Of a DNA stretch of 64,000 nt, positions 1 through 8,864 are shown one piece after another. The stretch's first letter is position 1. Each line of letters starts with the position of its first letter. The stretch lies in NCBI GenBank assembly GCA_937926105.1, contig CALANS010000175.1, forward strand, positions 62,001 to 126,000, read 5' to 3'. The notes under the pieces are model-generated. The model saw only the letters and a program-made list of their open reading frames with translations. It had not been told where the DNA came from and did no database searches. A program made the position numbers and the translations under genes. The stretch is from an uncultured Actinomycetes bacterium. Its GTDB lineage: Bacteria > Actinomycetota > Actinomycetes > Mycobacteriales > Nakamurellaceae.

Positions 1-887
1 TTCTTGATGGAGGCCGTCGCCACCCGCAGCGCCTCCGGCAGGGACACCCCGGCCCCGATCATGGACGACATCAGCCGGCAGAACCGCTCCACCAGCGCGT
101 ACTGCACCGCCTCGCCGATGACCGGCAGCCGCAGCGTGAACCGGTTCCATTGGTACTTGCCCCACGAGGTCTGCAGCGCGCCGACGAACCCCAGCACCAG
201 CACCACCAGGCCGGCGACCACCGCCCACCACCAGTCCGCCAGGAAGTCCGTGAACCCCATCAGGATCCGGGTCGGCAACGGAAGCGTGGCATTGAAGCTG
301 GCGAAGAAGTCCCGGAATCGGGGCAGCACGAACACCGCCAGCACCACGACCGTCACCACCGACATGCAGGCCACCGCCGCCGGATAGATGGACGCCGACT
401 TGATCTTCTGCCGGGCAGCCATCTCCCGCTCGAGATACCCGGACAGCTGGTCCAGCACGGTGTCCAGCTGCCCGGTCAGCTCCGCCGAGCGCAGGATTCC
501 CCTATAGTATTCGGGGAACACCTTGGGGTACCGGTCGAAGCAGTCCGACAGCGTTTCCCCGCGCCGAAGCCGATCTTCGGTGTCGAACATCATCTTCTTC
601 ATGGAGGACTTCTTGGCGTCCTCGCCGAGGGTGTGAATCGCCGTGAGGATCGGCAGCCCCGCCCGGATGAATGCCGCGAGCTGTCGCGACATGTGCATCA
701 CTTCGGCGCGTTTGATCTTGGGCGGGGTGATCTCCCGCTTGAGCAGGCTCGGCTTTTCCGTGACCCGGATCTCGCGGAGTTCCTTTTCGTATAGCGCAAT
801 CTCGGCGGCTTCCCGACTGTTCGCCTTCCAGGTGCCGGCGACCGCGTCGCCTTGCGGATCCACCGCGACATAGGCCCAACGAGACAT
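1..887 (-). CDS. pilC: Type IV pilus inner-membrane platform protein PilC (3' end cut by the window)
   Basis: Type II secretion/type IV pilus F-family protein, the polytopic platform on which the pilus ATPases act. The translation starts MSRWAYVAVDPQGD and shows a first GspF-type domain (about residues 65-190, with RQLAAFIRAGLPI and RSAELTGQLDTVL), then membrane segments around residues 165-190 and 215-240. The beginning of the second F domain (FCRLMSSMIGAGVSLPEAL) runs off the left edge, so about 295 residues are present of a usual ~400. The ATG lies 2 bp after the pilB stop, indicating one pilT-pilB-pilC transcription unit. Confidence 0.93.
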   Translation of the reverse strand, partial: MSRWAYVAVDPQGDAVAGTWKANSREAAEIALYEKELREIRVTEKPSLLKREITPPKIKRAEVMHMSRQLAAFIRAGLPILTAIHTLGEDAKKSSMKKMMFDTEDRLRRGETLSDCFDRYPKVFPEYYRGILRSAELTGQLDTVLDQLSGYLEREMAARQKIKSASIYPAAVACMSVVTVVVLAVFVLPRFRDFFASFNATLPLPTRILMGFTDFLADWWWAVVAGLVVLVLGFVGALQTSWGKYQWNRFTLRLPVIGEAVQYALVERFCRLMSSMIGAGVSLPEALRVATASIK

Positions 888-889
888 CG

Positions 890-2671
890 TCACCCACCTA
901 CCACGTAGATCGACCGGAGCACCTCGGGCACCGTGGTGATTCCCGCCTGCACCAGCGAGGCCGCCTCTTCCTGCAGGGTCCGCATACCTTCGGATCGGGC
1001 CAGCTTGCGCAGATCCTCGTGCGACGCACGTTCCAGCACCATCTCCCGGATTCCTTCGGTGACGGGCATCAGCTCGTACACCCCGATCCGATCCAGAAAC
1101 CCGGTCTGCGAGCAGAAATTGCAGCCGGTGCCGTGCGCGAAATCGCCCCGGGTGGCCGAGTCGCCGAATTGCCGCAGAAACTCCACCTGCTCGGGTGGCG
1201 GCGTGAACGACTCCTTGCAGTGCGGGCACACCCGGCGGACCAGGCGCTGTGCCACGACCGCCGTCACCGACGAGGCGATCAGGAATGTCTCGATGCCCAT
1301 GTCCAGCAACCGGTGCAGCGCCGACACGGCGTCGGTGGCGTGCACCGACGAGAGCACGAAGTGCCCGGTCAGCGCCGATTGCACGGCGATCCGGGCGGTC
1401 TCCACGTCCCGAATCTCGCCGACCAGGATGACGTCCGGATCCTGCCGCAGAATCGAGCGCAGGCCGCCGGCGAACGTGACACCGGCGGCCTCGTTGATCT
1501 GGATCTGGTTGATCGACTCGAAGGTATACTCAACCGGATCCTCAATGGTCATGACATTCCGGTCGGGAGAATTGATCTCACCCAGCGAGCCGTACAGCGT
1601 GGTCGTCTTGCCGGCGCCCGTCGGCCCCGCGCAGATCACCATGCCGTAGGGGGAGTGCAGCAGTTGCGAATACCGGGCGGCGATGTCGGTGGGCATGCCG
1701 AGGTCGTGCAGCTTGTACAGCGGCCGGGACTTGTCCAGCAGCCGCATCACCACCTTCTCACCCCAGATGGTGGCGGTGGTGGCAACCCGGATGTCGACGT
1801 CGCGACCCTCCACCGACATCGCGATCTGGCCATCCTGTGGGCGGCGCCGCTCCACGATGTTCATGCCGCCCATGATCTTGATGCGGCTGACCACCGCCGG
1901 CCCGATGGACACCGGCAGATCCAGCGCGTCGTGCAGCGCACCGTCGACCCGGAACCGCACCCGGATCTTGTCTTCCTGCGGCTCGATGTGGATGTCGGAG
2001 GCCCGGTCTCGCAGACCCTGGGTGATGACCCGCTGCACCACCTGCACCACCGGGGCGGCGTCGCTGGCGACCGCGGTCTCCATCTTGGCGGCCTCGCGGC
2101 GCACCTCGTCCTGGATCTGGAATTCCTTGACCTGCGACTCGATCCCGGTCAGCGCGCGGTAGCTGCTGCCGATCGCCAGCTCGACCTCCGAGGCGGGTGC
2201 CACCTGCACGTCGATCGGCTTGCCGACCGCGGCGCGCACCTCGGCGACATGCTCGGCGGTCGGATCGGCCAGCACGACCCGCACGGTGCCGTCCTCGGCG
2301 ACCGACAACGGCAGCGCAACCAGGGCGCGGGCGCGAGGCTCGGTGAGCAGCGCGGTGGCGCCGGGCTCGGGCCCGACCAACCGCAGATCGACCAGCGGAA
2401 CATGCTGCTGGGCAGCAAGTGTCGCCGTCAGCGCATGCTCGGAGACGGCGCCCTGCCCCAACAGGATCTCGCCCAACCGGTGGCCGGGCTGCTCCGCCTG
2501 GGCGCGCAGGGCGGCGACCACCTGGGAGGCCGACAGGCGGCCGGCGTCGACCAGGAGTTCGCCCAGCCGCAGACCGCCCGCCCGCACCGACTCGTCGGCG
2601 GGATCGTGCCGCGGGGTGGCGAGTACCGGCTCCGGGACCGGCTCCGCCATCCGGTGCCGGCCCAGCTTCAC
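890..2671 (-). CDS. pilB: Type IV pilus extension ATPase PilB/GspE
   Basis: 593-residue hexameric assembly ATPase that powers pilin addition. An N-terminal MshEN/GspE_N-like domain (about 30-170) is followed by the ATPase core: Walker A GPTGAGKTTTLYG near residue 350, Asp box EDPVEYTF, Walker B RQDPDVILVGEIRD, and the His box SSVHATDAVSAL. A tetracysteine zinc motif (CPHCKE and CNFCSQTG) sits near residues 495-540. The GTG start overlaps the pilT stop by 4 bp (GTGA) and has GGAGG 6 bp upstream inside pilT, so translation is coupled. A later ATG at 2650 lacks a ribosome-binding site. Confidence 0.95.
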   Translation of the reverse strand: MKLGRHRMAEPVPEPVLATPRHDPADESVRAGGLRLGELLVDAGRLSASQVVAALRAQAEQPGHRLGEILLGQGAVSEHALTATLAAQQHVPLVDLRLVGPEPGATALLTEPRARALVALPLSVAEDGTVRVVLADPTAEHVAEVRAAVGKPIDVQVAPASEVELAIGSSYRALTGIESQVKEFQIQDEVRREAAKMETAVASDAAPVVQVVQRVITQGLRDRASDIHIEPQEDKIRVRFRVDGALHDALDLPVSIGPAVVSRIKIMGGMNIVERRRPQDGQIAMSVEGRDVDIRVATTATIWGEKVVMRLLDKSRPLYKLHDLGMPTDIAARYSQLLHSPYGMVICAGPTGAGKTTTLYGSLGEINSPDRNVMTIEDPVEYTFESINQIQINEAAGVTFAGGLRSILRQDPDVILVGEIRDVETARIAVQSALTGHFVLSSVHATDAVSALHRLLDMGIETFLIASSVTAVVAQRLVRRVCPHCKESFTPPPEQVEFLRQFGDSATRGDFAHGTGCNFCSQTGFLDRIGVYELMPVTEGIREMVLERASHEDLRKLARSEGMRTLQEEAASLVQAGITTVPEVLRSIYVVGG

Positions 2672-4203
2672 CTTCGGCCTCCGGACCAGCGGGCGCCGAA
2701 GCCGGCGTAGGAGGCTCCGGGAGCATTGGCGGTGACGGAATCCGTGGGCGGCACGTCGGATCCGGCGGTGGCGCTCGGACCCGGCCCGACACCGGCACCG
2801 ACCAGCGCGGGTTCGGCACCGGGGCGGACGACCGGAGTGGAGCCGGGGCCGCCGGGCGCCCCGTACCCGGGTGCAGGCACGGAGCCGGTCGCACGGTTCG
2901 CGCCGCCCTGCGGCGCACCGGGGGTGCCGTTCGGGCCGGCCGGCATTGGGCGGGGGCGTTCGAGCTCGTTCGGGTACAGGCTGCGCGAGGCTGCCGCCTC
3001 GAAGTCGATCGCGCCGGCCTGCACCAGCGCGTTCAGCGACTGCTCCAGGGTGACCATGCCCTCGCGCTGCCCGGTGACCAGGATGTTGCGCAGCTGGTGG
3101 GTCTTGCCCTCCTTGATCAGGTTCCGGGCGGCGGTGTTGGCCAGCAGCACCTCGTAGGCGGCGACCAGACCACCGCCGGTGCGGGGAATCAACCGCTGGT
3201 ACACGATGCCCGATAGCGCGGCGGCGAGCTGGGTGCGGATCTGCGCCTGCTGGTCGCCGGGGAACACGTCCACGATGCGCGCCAGGGACTGCGCGGTGTC
3301 GTTGGTGTGCAGGGTGGCGAAGACCAGGTGGCCGGTCTCGGCGATGGTCAGCGCGAACCGGATGGATTCCAGGTCGCGCATCTCACCGACCAGCAGAACG
3401 TCCGGGTCCTCGCGGAGGACGGCGCGCAGCGCCTGGGCGAAACTCGGTGTGTCCGTGCCGACCTCGCGCTGGTTCACCAGCGACCGGCCGTGCCGGTGCA
3501 CGTATTCGATCGGGTCCTCGATGGTGATGATGTGGCAGGCCCGATCGTGATTGATCTGGTTGATCATGGCGGCCAGGCTGGTGGACTTGCCGGAGCCGGT
3601 CGGCCCGGTGAACAGGATCAGCCCCTGGTGCTGCTTGATCAGCTCGAAAAGGATCGGCGGCAGGCCCAGGCCCGCCATGGTGGGAACTTCGCGGGGAATC
3701 AGCCGGAGCGCGATGGCCACCGCGCCCTGTTGCCGGAACGCGTTGCCCCGAACCCGACCGAGATCCCGCCAGGAGAAGGAGAAGTCGTGCTCGTGGCCGT
3801 CGGCGAAGATCGCCATGCGGTCCTCGTCCAGCAATTCGGTGAGCAGGCTCTCGGTGTCGTGTGGCGTCAGGATCGGGTCGTCGACGATGGGGAACAGCTC
3901 GCCATGTACCCGGATCGTGGGCCGGGCGCCTGCGGTGAGTTGCAGATCGGTGCCGCCGGCGTCCCAGAGCAGTTCGAGCATGCGGTCGATGGTGGAGCGG
4001 GGGTGATCGGTGACGTAGAGAACGGGGTCGGCGGCGGGTTCGGTATCGGGAACGAGACCGGTTGTGGCGTCGGCTGATTCGGTGATGACGCGGCCTTCGG
4101 TGCTGTTGGTGGTACTGGCTGGTGGTGCGTCGTCGGTGTCGTCGTCACGGTGGTTCTCACCGACAGCCGGAGCCGCCGTGGCGGGGGTGGTGCTTGATTC
4201 CAT
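2668..4203 (-). CDS. pilT: Type IV pilus retraction ATPase PilT with Pro/Gly-rich C-terminal tail
   Basis: 511-residue twitching-motility ATPase. The PilT core has Walker A GPTGSGKSTSLAAM, Walker B REDPDVLLVGEMRD and the characteristic ATLHTNDTAQSLARIVDVFP. It is followed by a normal PilT C-domain (GIVYQRLIPR). The last ~120 residues are an unusual Pro/Gly/Ala-rich tail not found in a standard ~350-residue PilT, and the first ~70 residues are a Thr/Asp-rich acidic leader. The ATG at 4203 has CGGAG 7 bp upstream. The in-frame extension to 4272 would run toward the hairpin after the prepilin, so I reject it. First gene of the pilT-pilB-pilC unit. Confidence 0.94.
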   Translation of the reverse strand: MESSTTPATAAPAVGENHRDDDTDDAPPASTTNSTEGRVITESADATTGLVPDTEPAADPVLYVTDHPRSTIDRMLELLWDAGGTDLQLTAGARPTIRVHGELFPIVDDPILTPHDTESLLTELLDEDRMAIFADGHEHDFSFSWRDLGRVRGNAFRQQGAVAIALRLIPREVPTMAGLGLPPILFELIKQHQGLILFTGPTGSGKSTSLAAMINQINHDRACHIITIEDPIEYVHRHGRSLVNQREVGTDTPSFAQALRAVLREDPDVLLVGEMRDLESIRFALTIAETGHLVFATLHTNDTAQSLARIVDVFPGDQQAQIRTQLAAALSGIVYQRLIPRTGGGLVAAYEVLLANTAARNLIKEGKTHQLRNILVTGQREGMVTLEQSLNALVQAGAIDFEAAASRSLYPNELERPRPMPAGPNGTPGAPQGGANRATGSVPAPGYGAPGGPGSTPVVRPGAEPALVGAGVGPGPSATAGSDVPPTDSVTANAPGASYAGFGARWSGGRR

Positions 4204-4263
4204 GGCGGGCTCCGGGTCATAGGGGCGGTTCGGGTGCGGTGTACCGCCTGCAGCGAATAGACC

Positions 4264-4306
4264 CTCTGGCAACGGACCGGTGTGAGCAACCGATCCGTTG
4301 CCAGAG
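4264..4306 (-). terminator. Hairpin between the prepilin gene and pilT
   Basis: Perfect 13-bp inverted repeat CTCTGGCAACGGA / TCCGTTGCCAGAG with a 17-nt loop. It starts 16 bp after the prepilin stop and lies 61 bp before the pilT start. No U-tract follows, which is common for actinobacterial terminators. It probably stops or attenuates transcription so that pilin is made in excess over PilT, PilB and PilC. Confidence 0.7.
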
Positions 4307-4322
4307 TGTCCTCTGGGTCAGC

Positions 4323-4778
4323 TCAGCTCACTGTGATCGTGGTGCACTTGTCGAGCGTGACTCCGGTTCCCCCGCTGGGGGTCAGTGTGTACCCCGAGCC
4401 CGTGGTGGCGTAGGCGATCGTGTAGCCGCCACCCTGGACAATCTTGTTCGTGGTGTCGAGCTTGATATTCGTCAGGAGAGACTTGCCGGATGCCGTCAAG
4501 GCTGAAAGGTCCGTAGGGTAGGAGCCATTCTGCGCGTAGTACGCCTGTACGGCTGTATTTACAGACGCGGCGTCGGATGCGCATGCGGCGTCTTGGCCCT
4601 TATCCTGAATGCCCTGCACCGAGAACACCACCACCGCGGCGAGGATGCCGAGGATGACGATCACGATCAGGAGCTCGATCAGGGTGAAGCCGGCCTCGGC
4701 GAGCTTCCGGTCCTGCTGGTGGGCGGCCTCGCGCCGCTCGGTGATGTCGGAGCGGGTCCGACCGAGTTGGTACAGCAT
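4323..4778 (-). CDS. Type IV prepilin (major-pilin-like)
   Basis: 151-residue type IVa-like pilin precursor. Residues 1-30 form a long charged leader (MLYQLGRTRSDITERREAAH and on) ending in AEAG, followed by the mature N-terminus FTLIELLIVIVILGILAAVV, with Glu at mature position 5. PilD should cleave at G30/F31. Two cysteines (ACASD and LDKCTT) could close a C-terminal disulfide loop. The ATG at 4778 has a strong GGGAGGAA site upstream, and the longer in-frame extension to 4892 is not needed. A hairpin separates it from pilT. The 30-residue leader is longer than the 6-25 usual in the family. Confidence 0.93.
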   Translation of the reverse strand: MLYQLGRTRSDITERREAAHQQDRKLAEAGFTLIELLIVIVILGILAAVVVFSVQGIQDKGQDAACASDAASVNTAVQAYYAQNGSYPTDLSALTASGKSLLTNIKLDTTNKIVQGGGYTIAYATTGSGYTLTPSGGTGVTLDKCTTITVS

Positions 4779-4865
4779 GGAGTTCCTCCCGGATGTGGGA
4801 TAGATGGGGGCTGGGATTCGGCCTCGGTAGCGCCCCGCCACACCTACGGTCGAACTGGCGAGAAG

Positions 4866-4892
4866 CATGTAACTCTGCGTGGTCACTGTCAA
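4866..4892 (-). promoter_or_regulatory. Possible promoter of the prepilin gene
   Basis: On the minus strand a perfect TTGACA (4892-4887) is followed 15 bp later by TACATG (4871-4866). This is about 90 bp upstream of the prepilin start. The spacer is short and the -10 box weak, so this is only a candidate. Confidence 0.3.
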
Positions 4893-5523
4893 GCGTCGTC
4901 AACCAAATTGACCACCCGTTCGGCGTAGATCAGCCATTCAGCCGCTACCGGCTGGGCCGGCTCTACGTAACGACAGTCTCTCCGGCTGCTGAATGGTTGA
5001 TGGCCTCCACTCCACCGAGTGAATGGACGACCCTGTGGTTGGACGAGGAGGCGACGCGCCGATCGGTCCTGATCGGCGCCGGGGACCCCGCCGCAGTCGT
5101 CATTCCGTATGTGGCGCAGGAAATATGATCATGACCGCCGGCGTCGCCGAGGCCGGGTTCGTGGCCCGGTTTGGAGTCGGATCGGACCCGCTCGGAGCGG
5201 ATTGCCGGTCACAGGTCCCTCGCAGTGCGAGTAACCCGTGAGGCGGATTCTCACCCATCTGGCGTCGCCGGTATGAGTGCTCGGGCGGCGCCGGTGCGGC
5301 TCCCATGCTGGTGACGGACCGTGATGCCCGGCCCGCCGTCCGGCCGATCCGACCCGTTCGGGGGATGCCGGGCACCCCGCGCGCCCAACCGGGCCTGCGC
5401 GCTCTCCTGGCTGCTGCGCGCCGAGGACGCCGATCGCGTCGCGCAGTGCGGGATGGCCGGCTTCTGCCATGCTGATCGACGCCATCTCCGATTTCCCGTC
5501 ACCGCTCTGGGAGAGACTCGCCG
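4893..5523. other. Intergenic region between divergent prepilin and prepilin peptidase genes
   Basis: No convincing gene is seen. The open frames here have no ribosome-binding site and no recognisable protein features. The stretch 4893-5010 is AT-richer than its surroundings and holds an inverted repeat (4929-5001), so it probably carries the divergent control elements for pilin and pilD. The rest (5010-5523) shows nothing I can name. Confidence 0.4.
4929..5001. repeat. Inverted repeat in the pilA-pilD intergenic region
   Basis: ATCAGCCATTCAGC (4929-4942) and GCTGAATGGTTGAT (4988-5001) are reverse complements with one mismatch, 45 bp apart. The arrangement suits a looping operator or a dyad of regulator sites for the divergent pilus genes. 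Confidence 0.45.
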
Positions 5524-6315
5524 GTGCTCGCCGCCCTGCTCGTGATCGTCGCCCTGCTGGGGCTGGCGATCGGCTCCTTCCTGAACGTGGTGATCTATCG
5601 GGTGCCGGCGGGCCTGTCGACCGTGCGGCCGGCCTCGCACTGCCCGGCGTGCGACGCCCCCATCCGCGCGCGGCACAACATTCCGGTCCTCGGGTGGCTC
5701 GTCCTGCGGGGCAGGTGCGCGGATTGCCGCGCGCCGATCAGCGCCCGCTATCCGTTGGTGGAACTGGGCACCGGGATCCTGTTCGCCGCGACCGCCCTGC
5801 TCGTCTGGCACCGCTCGCAGCTACCGCTGCTGCCCGCGCTGCTCTACCTGGTCGCGATCGGGATCGCGCTGGCACTGATCGACATCGATGTGCACCGACT
5901 GCCCAATGCGATCGTGGTGCCGTCCTACCCCGTCCTGGCCGTGCTGCTGACCGGTGCGTCGGCGTGGTCGGGGGACTGGGGCGCGTTGGCCCGGGCCGGC
6001 ATCGGCGGCGCCGCGCTGTTCGGCTTCTACCTGGTGATCGTGCTGGTGTACCCGGCGGGCATGGGTTGGGGCGACGTCAAGCTGGCCGGACTGCTCGGCG
6101 GTGTGCTGGGCTATGTGGGCTGGTCGGCGCTGTTGGTCGGCGGGTTTGCCGGATTCTTCTTCGGGGCCGTGGTCGCCGTGATTGCGCTGGCTATCGGCCG
6201 AGCGGGGCGCAAGACGGCGCTGCCGTTCGGCCCCTTCATGATCCTCGGGACGGCGTTCGGCATCGCCCTGGGTAGTTGGCTGGGCGAGATCTATCTCGGC
6301 GCCAGCGGGTTCTGA
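5524..6315 (+). CDS. pilD: Prepilin peptidase / N-methyltransferase PilD (A24 family)
   Basis: 263-residue polytopic membrane aspartyl protease that cleaves and N-methylates prepilins. The N-terminal domain has GSFLNVVIYRVP and two CxxC pairs (HCPACDAP and RCADCRAP, residues about 40-70). The two catalytic aspartates lie in ALIDIDVHRLPN and GMGWGDVKLAGLLG. Seven or eight hydrophobic segments are visible. The GTG start has GGGAGAG about 10 bp upstream. It diverges from the pilin operon whose product it should process. Confidence 0.94.
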   Translation: MLAALLVIVALLGLAIGSFLNVVIYRVPAGLSTVRPASHCPACDAPIRARHNIPVLGWLVLRGRCADCRAPISARYPLVELGTGILFAATALLVWHRSQLPLLPALLYLVAIGIALALIDIDVHRLPNAIVVPSYPVLAVLLTGASAWSGDWGALARAGIGGAALFGFYLVIVLVYPAGMGWGDVKLAGLLGGVLGYVGWSALLVGGFAGFFFGAVVAVIALAIGRAGRKTALPFGPFMILGTAFGIALGSWLGEIYLGASGF

Positions 6316-6586
6316 GTCGGTCGCGACACGCCCGGGCCCGGCCCCGGGACCGGACTAATTCTCCCGGACTCGGTGAATGGTGTTCACGCAGGTGGGACGG
6401 GGCGCCATGGGGCGGAAGCGGCGCCCCGGACTCGCCTGGTCGGTTGACGGACCGGACCGGCCCGGCAACCGTGGAGAAGACACAGCCGGTGTGAGAGCAC
6501 CGGGGCGCCACCGGGCTGGGGACCGTACGGATGGTTCCGAACCCCGGGCGCCCGATACGAAACCGACGAGACGAAGGAGTCCGACT

Positions 6587-6898
6587 GTGCTCACCCTGAC
6601 CGACAACGCCACCAGCGCGATCCGCACTCTCACCGCTCAACCGGAGGCCCCGGACGGGGCAGGCTTGCGCATCGCCAACGATCCGGCAGCCGGGGGATTG
6701 ACCCTGGCCGTCGCCGCCGCCCCGCAGGACGGGGATCAGGTGATCGACTCCTCCGGCGTGCGGGTGTTCGTGGAGGAGCAGGCCGCCACCCTGCTGGACG
6801 ACAAGGCACTGGACGCCGCGGTGGACGACGGCGGCCGCATGCAGTTTGCGGTGGCTCCGCAGCCCGGGGCCGGCAGCGTCGACGGCGGCATCGGCTGA
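6587..6898 (+). CDS. HesB/IscA-like protein lacking cysteines
   Basis: 103 residues with the A-type Fe-S carrier fold pattern: LTDNATSAIRTL at the start, GLRI in the middle, VFVEEQAATLLDDKALDAAVDD toward the end. Canonical carriers ligate iron-sulfur through three cysteines, one central and a CxC near the end. This protein has none and ends FAVAPQPGAGSVDGGIG. It belongs to the cysteine-free actinobacterial branch whose function is not settled. The GTG has AAGGAGT 7 bp upstream, so in-frame extension further left is unnecessary. A perfect palindrome follows the stop. Confidence 0.8.
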   Translation: MLTLTDNATSAIRTLTAQPEAPDGAGLRIANDPAAGGLTLAVAAAPQDGDQVIDSSGVRVFVEEQAATLLDDKALDAAVDDGGRMQFAVAPQPGAGSVDGGIG

Positions 6899-6902
6899 TC
6901 CT

Positions 6903-6940
6903 GTCCGTTTTGTCGTAGCACGTGCTACGACAAAACGGAC
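6903..6940. terminator. 38-bp perfect palindrome, probable bidirectional terminator
   Basis: The arm GTCCGTTTTGTCGTAGCA is followed by CG and then by its exact reverse complement, starting 5 bp after the HesB-like stop. It forms a stem with essentially no loop and carries T4/A4 runs inside the stem. Position and symmetry suit an intrinsic terminator, although a regulator site cannot be excluded. Confidence 0.7.
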
Positions 6941-6986
6941 GGGTCGCACCGGTCGCTAGTGGCGTCGCCCGCACAGGTACGTCGCC

Positions 6987-6992
6987 TACGCT
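6987..6992 (+). promoter_or_regulatory. -10 box of lnt (probable leaderless transcript)
   Basis: TACGCT lies exactly six bases before the GTG of lnt. There is no ribosome-binding site, so the transcript probably begins at the start codon. Confidence 0.5.
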
Positions 6993-6998
6993 GGCCGG

Positions 6999-8864
6999 GT
7001 GACCCGCCGCCGTGACCCCGAGCGGTGGCATCGTCGCTGGCGGGCGTTGTGGGGGCTGGGCGGCCTGCGCATTGTGCTGGTCGCGGCCGGTGGCCTGCTG
7101 CTCTACGCCGGATATGCCCCGTCCACCCAGTGGTGGGCGCCCATCCTGGGGTTTGCGCTGCTGGGCGGGGCGGTGCACGGCCGATCCTGGAAGGCGGCAT
7201 CCGGGCTGGGCCTGGTCTTCGGGGCGCTGCTGTTCTTCCCGCTGCTGAGCTGGACCAACGTCTACGTCGGGAACGTCCCGTGGGCGGGTCTGGCCGGAGC
7301 GGAGGCCGTACTGACCATGCCGGCGGTCGCCCTGATGGGGCCGGCCTCGCGTCGGCTGCCGGCGTGGCCGGTGTGGGGAGCCGCCGTCTGGGTCGCGGGT
7401 GAGACGCTGCGCGCGGTGTTCCCGTTCGGCGGGTTCCCGTGGGGCGGGGTCGCGTTCACCCAGCCCGACGGGCCGCTGCTACCCCTCGCGGCGGTCCTGG
7501 GCGAGGCGGGGCTCGCGCTGGCGGTTCCGCTGGCCGGGCTGTCGCTGGCGGAGTTGGCGCGTCGATGCTGGCGGTGGTCGCGGCGGGCCCAGCAGGGCGC
7601 ACCCGAGGCCCAGCAGGGCACGGCCGAGTTCCGGCAGGGGGCGCCGGAGTCCCGGCAGGACACGCCGGAGTCCCGGCAGGACACGCCGGAGCCCCGGCAG
7701 GACACGCCGGAGCCCCGGCAGGGCGTGGCCGAGCCACCGCAGGGCGCGTCCCTCGTCTCGCCGCCCGGCCCCCCGACGGACCCCGTCACCGCCGTATCGC
7801 CCGCCCGCCGTATCGCCTCCCTCGTCGTTCCCGCGGTGTTGGTCGCCCTGCCGTTCCTCGGGTCGCTCGCGTCCCGCCCCGCGGTACAGACCGGCGCGGG
7901 CGCACCCACCAGCCCCATCGCCCTCGTGCAGGGCAACGTGCCCGAGCCCGGCCTGGAGTTCAACGCCCGCCGCCGCGCGGTGTTGGACATGCACGCCGCC
8001 GAGACCGCGAAGCTCGCCGCCGCCGTCCGGGAGGGGACCGTCCAGCAACCGCGCCTGGTGCTCTGGCCGGAGAACTCCTCCGACATCGACCCGTACCGGA
8101 ATCCGGACGCCGCCGCCGTGATCGACCAGGCGGCCAAGCAGGTCGGCGTGCCCATCCTGGTCGGCGCCGTGGTCGGCGCGACGGAGCCCGACCGGGTCTA
8201 CAACATGGGCATCGTCTGGGACCCCGTCACCGGCCCGGGCGCCTCCTACACCAAGCGACACCCGGTGCCCTTCGCCGAATACATCCCCTGGCGCAGCTTC
8301 TTCCGGATCTTCTCCGACAAGGTCGACCTGGTGCAGGCCGAGTTCCTGCCCGGCGACCGGCCCGGCAACCTGAGTATCGCCGGAGTGCCGGTGGGCGACG
8401 TGATCTGCTTCGAGATCGTCGAGGACGACCTGGTGCGGGATGTCGTCTCCGGCGGCGCGCAGGTCCTGGTGGTGCAGACCAACAACGCCACCTTCGGCTA
8501 TACCGACGAGACCTACCAGCAGCAGGCCATGAGCCGGGTCCGGGCCGTCGAGTACGGCCGGGAGGTGCTGATCGCGGCGACTAGCGGGGTGTCGGCGGTG
8601 ATCCGGCCGGACGGCTCGGTGGCCTCGTCGGTGCCGCTGTTCACCCCCGGCTTTCTGGTGCCACAGGTTCCGCTGATCACGGCGACCACTCCCGGTACCG
8701 TGCTGGGAGCGCCCCTGCTGTGGGTGCTGACGGCCGCCACGCCGGTCGCACTGGCCGGGGCGGTGCTGCTGGGTTGGCATCGGGTCTCGCGTCGCGGCGC
8801 GATCGGCGCGCCGCGCCAGGAACGGGAGGGGACCGAGGGTGGCAGAAGCGCCGTCAACCGGTGA
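6999..8864 (+). CDS. lnt: Apolipoprotein N-acyltransferase Lnt
   Basis: 621-residue membrane enzyme that adds the third acyl chain to lipoproteins. It has an N-terminal block of transmembrane segments (about 20-190), a C-N hydrolase domain (about 300-560) and a final membrane segment (about 575-600). The catalytic triad is visible as E358 (LWPENSSD), K419 (YTKRHPVPF) and C470 ([10 protein letters not shown]). Residues 197-245 are a run of seven heptapeptide repeats, listed separately, inserted between the membrane block and the next membrane helix. The 3' end overlaps ppm1 by 26 bp. In M. tuberculosis the two activities are fused in one protein; here they are separate but coupled. Confidence 0.95.
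   Translation: MTRRRDPERWHRRWRALWGLGGLRIVLVAAGGLLLYAGYAPSTQWWAPILGFALLGGAVHGRSWKAASGLGLVFGALLFFPLLSWTNVYVGNVPWAGLAGAEAVLTMPAVALMGPASRRLPAWPVWGAAVWVAGETLRAVFPFGGFPWGGVAFTQPDGPLLPLAAVLGEAGLALAVPLAGLSLAELARRCWRWSRRAQQGAPEAQQGTAEFRQGAPESRQDTPESRQDTPEPRQDTPEPRQGVAEPPQGASLVSPPGPPTDPVTAVSPARRIASLVVPAVLVALPFLGSLASRPAVQTGAGAPTSPIALVQGNVPEPGLEFNARRRAVLDMHAAETAKLAAAVREGTVQQPRLVLWPENSSDIDPYRNPDAAAVIDQAAKQVGVPILVGAVVGATEPDRVYNMGIVWDPVTGPGASYTKRHPVPFAEYIPWRSFFRIFSDKVDLVQAEFLPGDRPGNLSIAGVPVGDVICFEIVEDDLVRDVVSGGAQVLVVQTNNATFGYTDETYQQQAMSRVRAVEYGREVLIAATSGVSAVIRPDGSVASSVPLFTPGFLVPQVPLITATTPGTVLGAPLLWVLTAATPVALAGAVLLGWHRVSRRGAIGAPRQEREGTEGGRSAVNR
7587..7733 (+). repeat. Seven 21-bp tandem repeats inside lnt
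   Basis: In-frame 21-bp units encode [42 protein letters not shown] and PRQGVAE (residues 197-245), with a degenerate PPQGA after them. Units 4-6 are nearly identical, so copy number is likely to vary between strains. They form a polar Gln/Pro/Glu linker between membrane segments. Confidence 0.9.

Noticed and set aside
1019..2710. 563-codon plus-strand frame opposite pilB
   Set aside because: Antisense to a clear ATPase; no recognisable features.
4793..5128. 111-codon plus-strand frame in the pilus intergenic region
   Set aside because: No ribosome-binding site and no protein features; crosses the probable pilin promoter.
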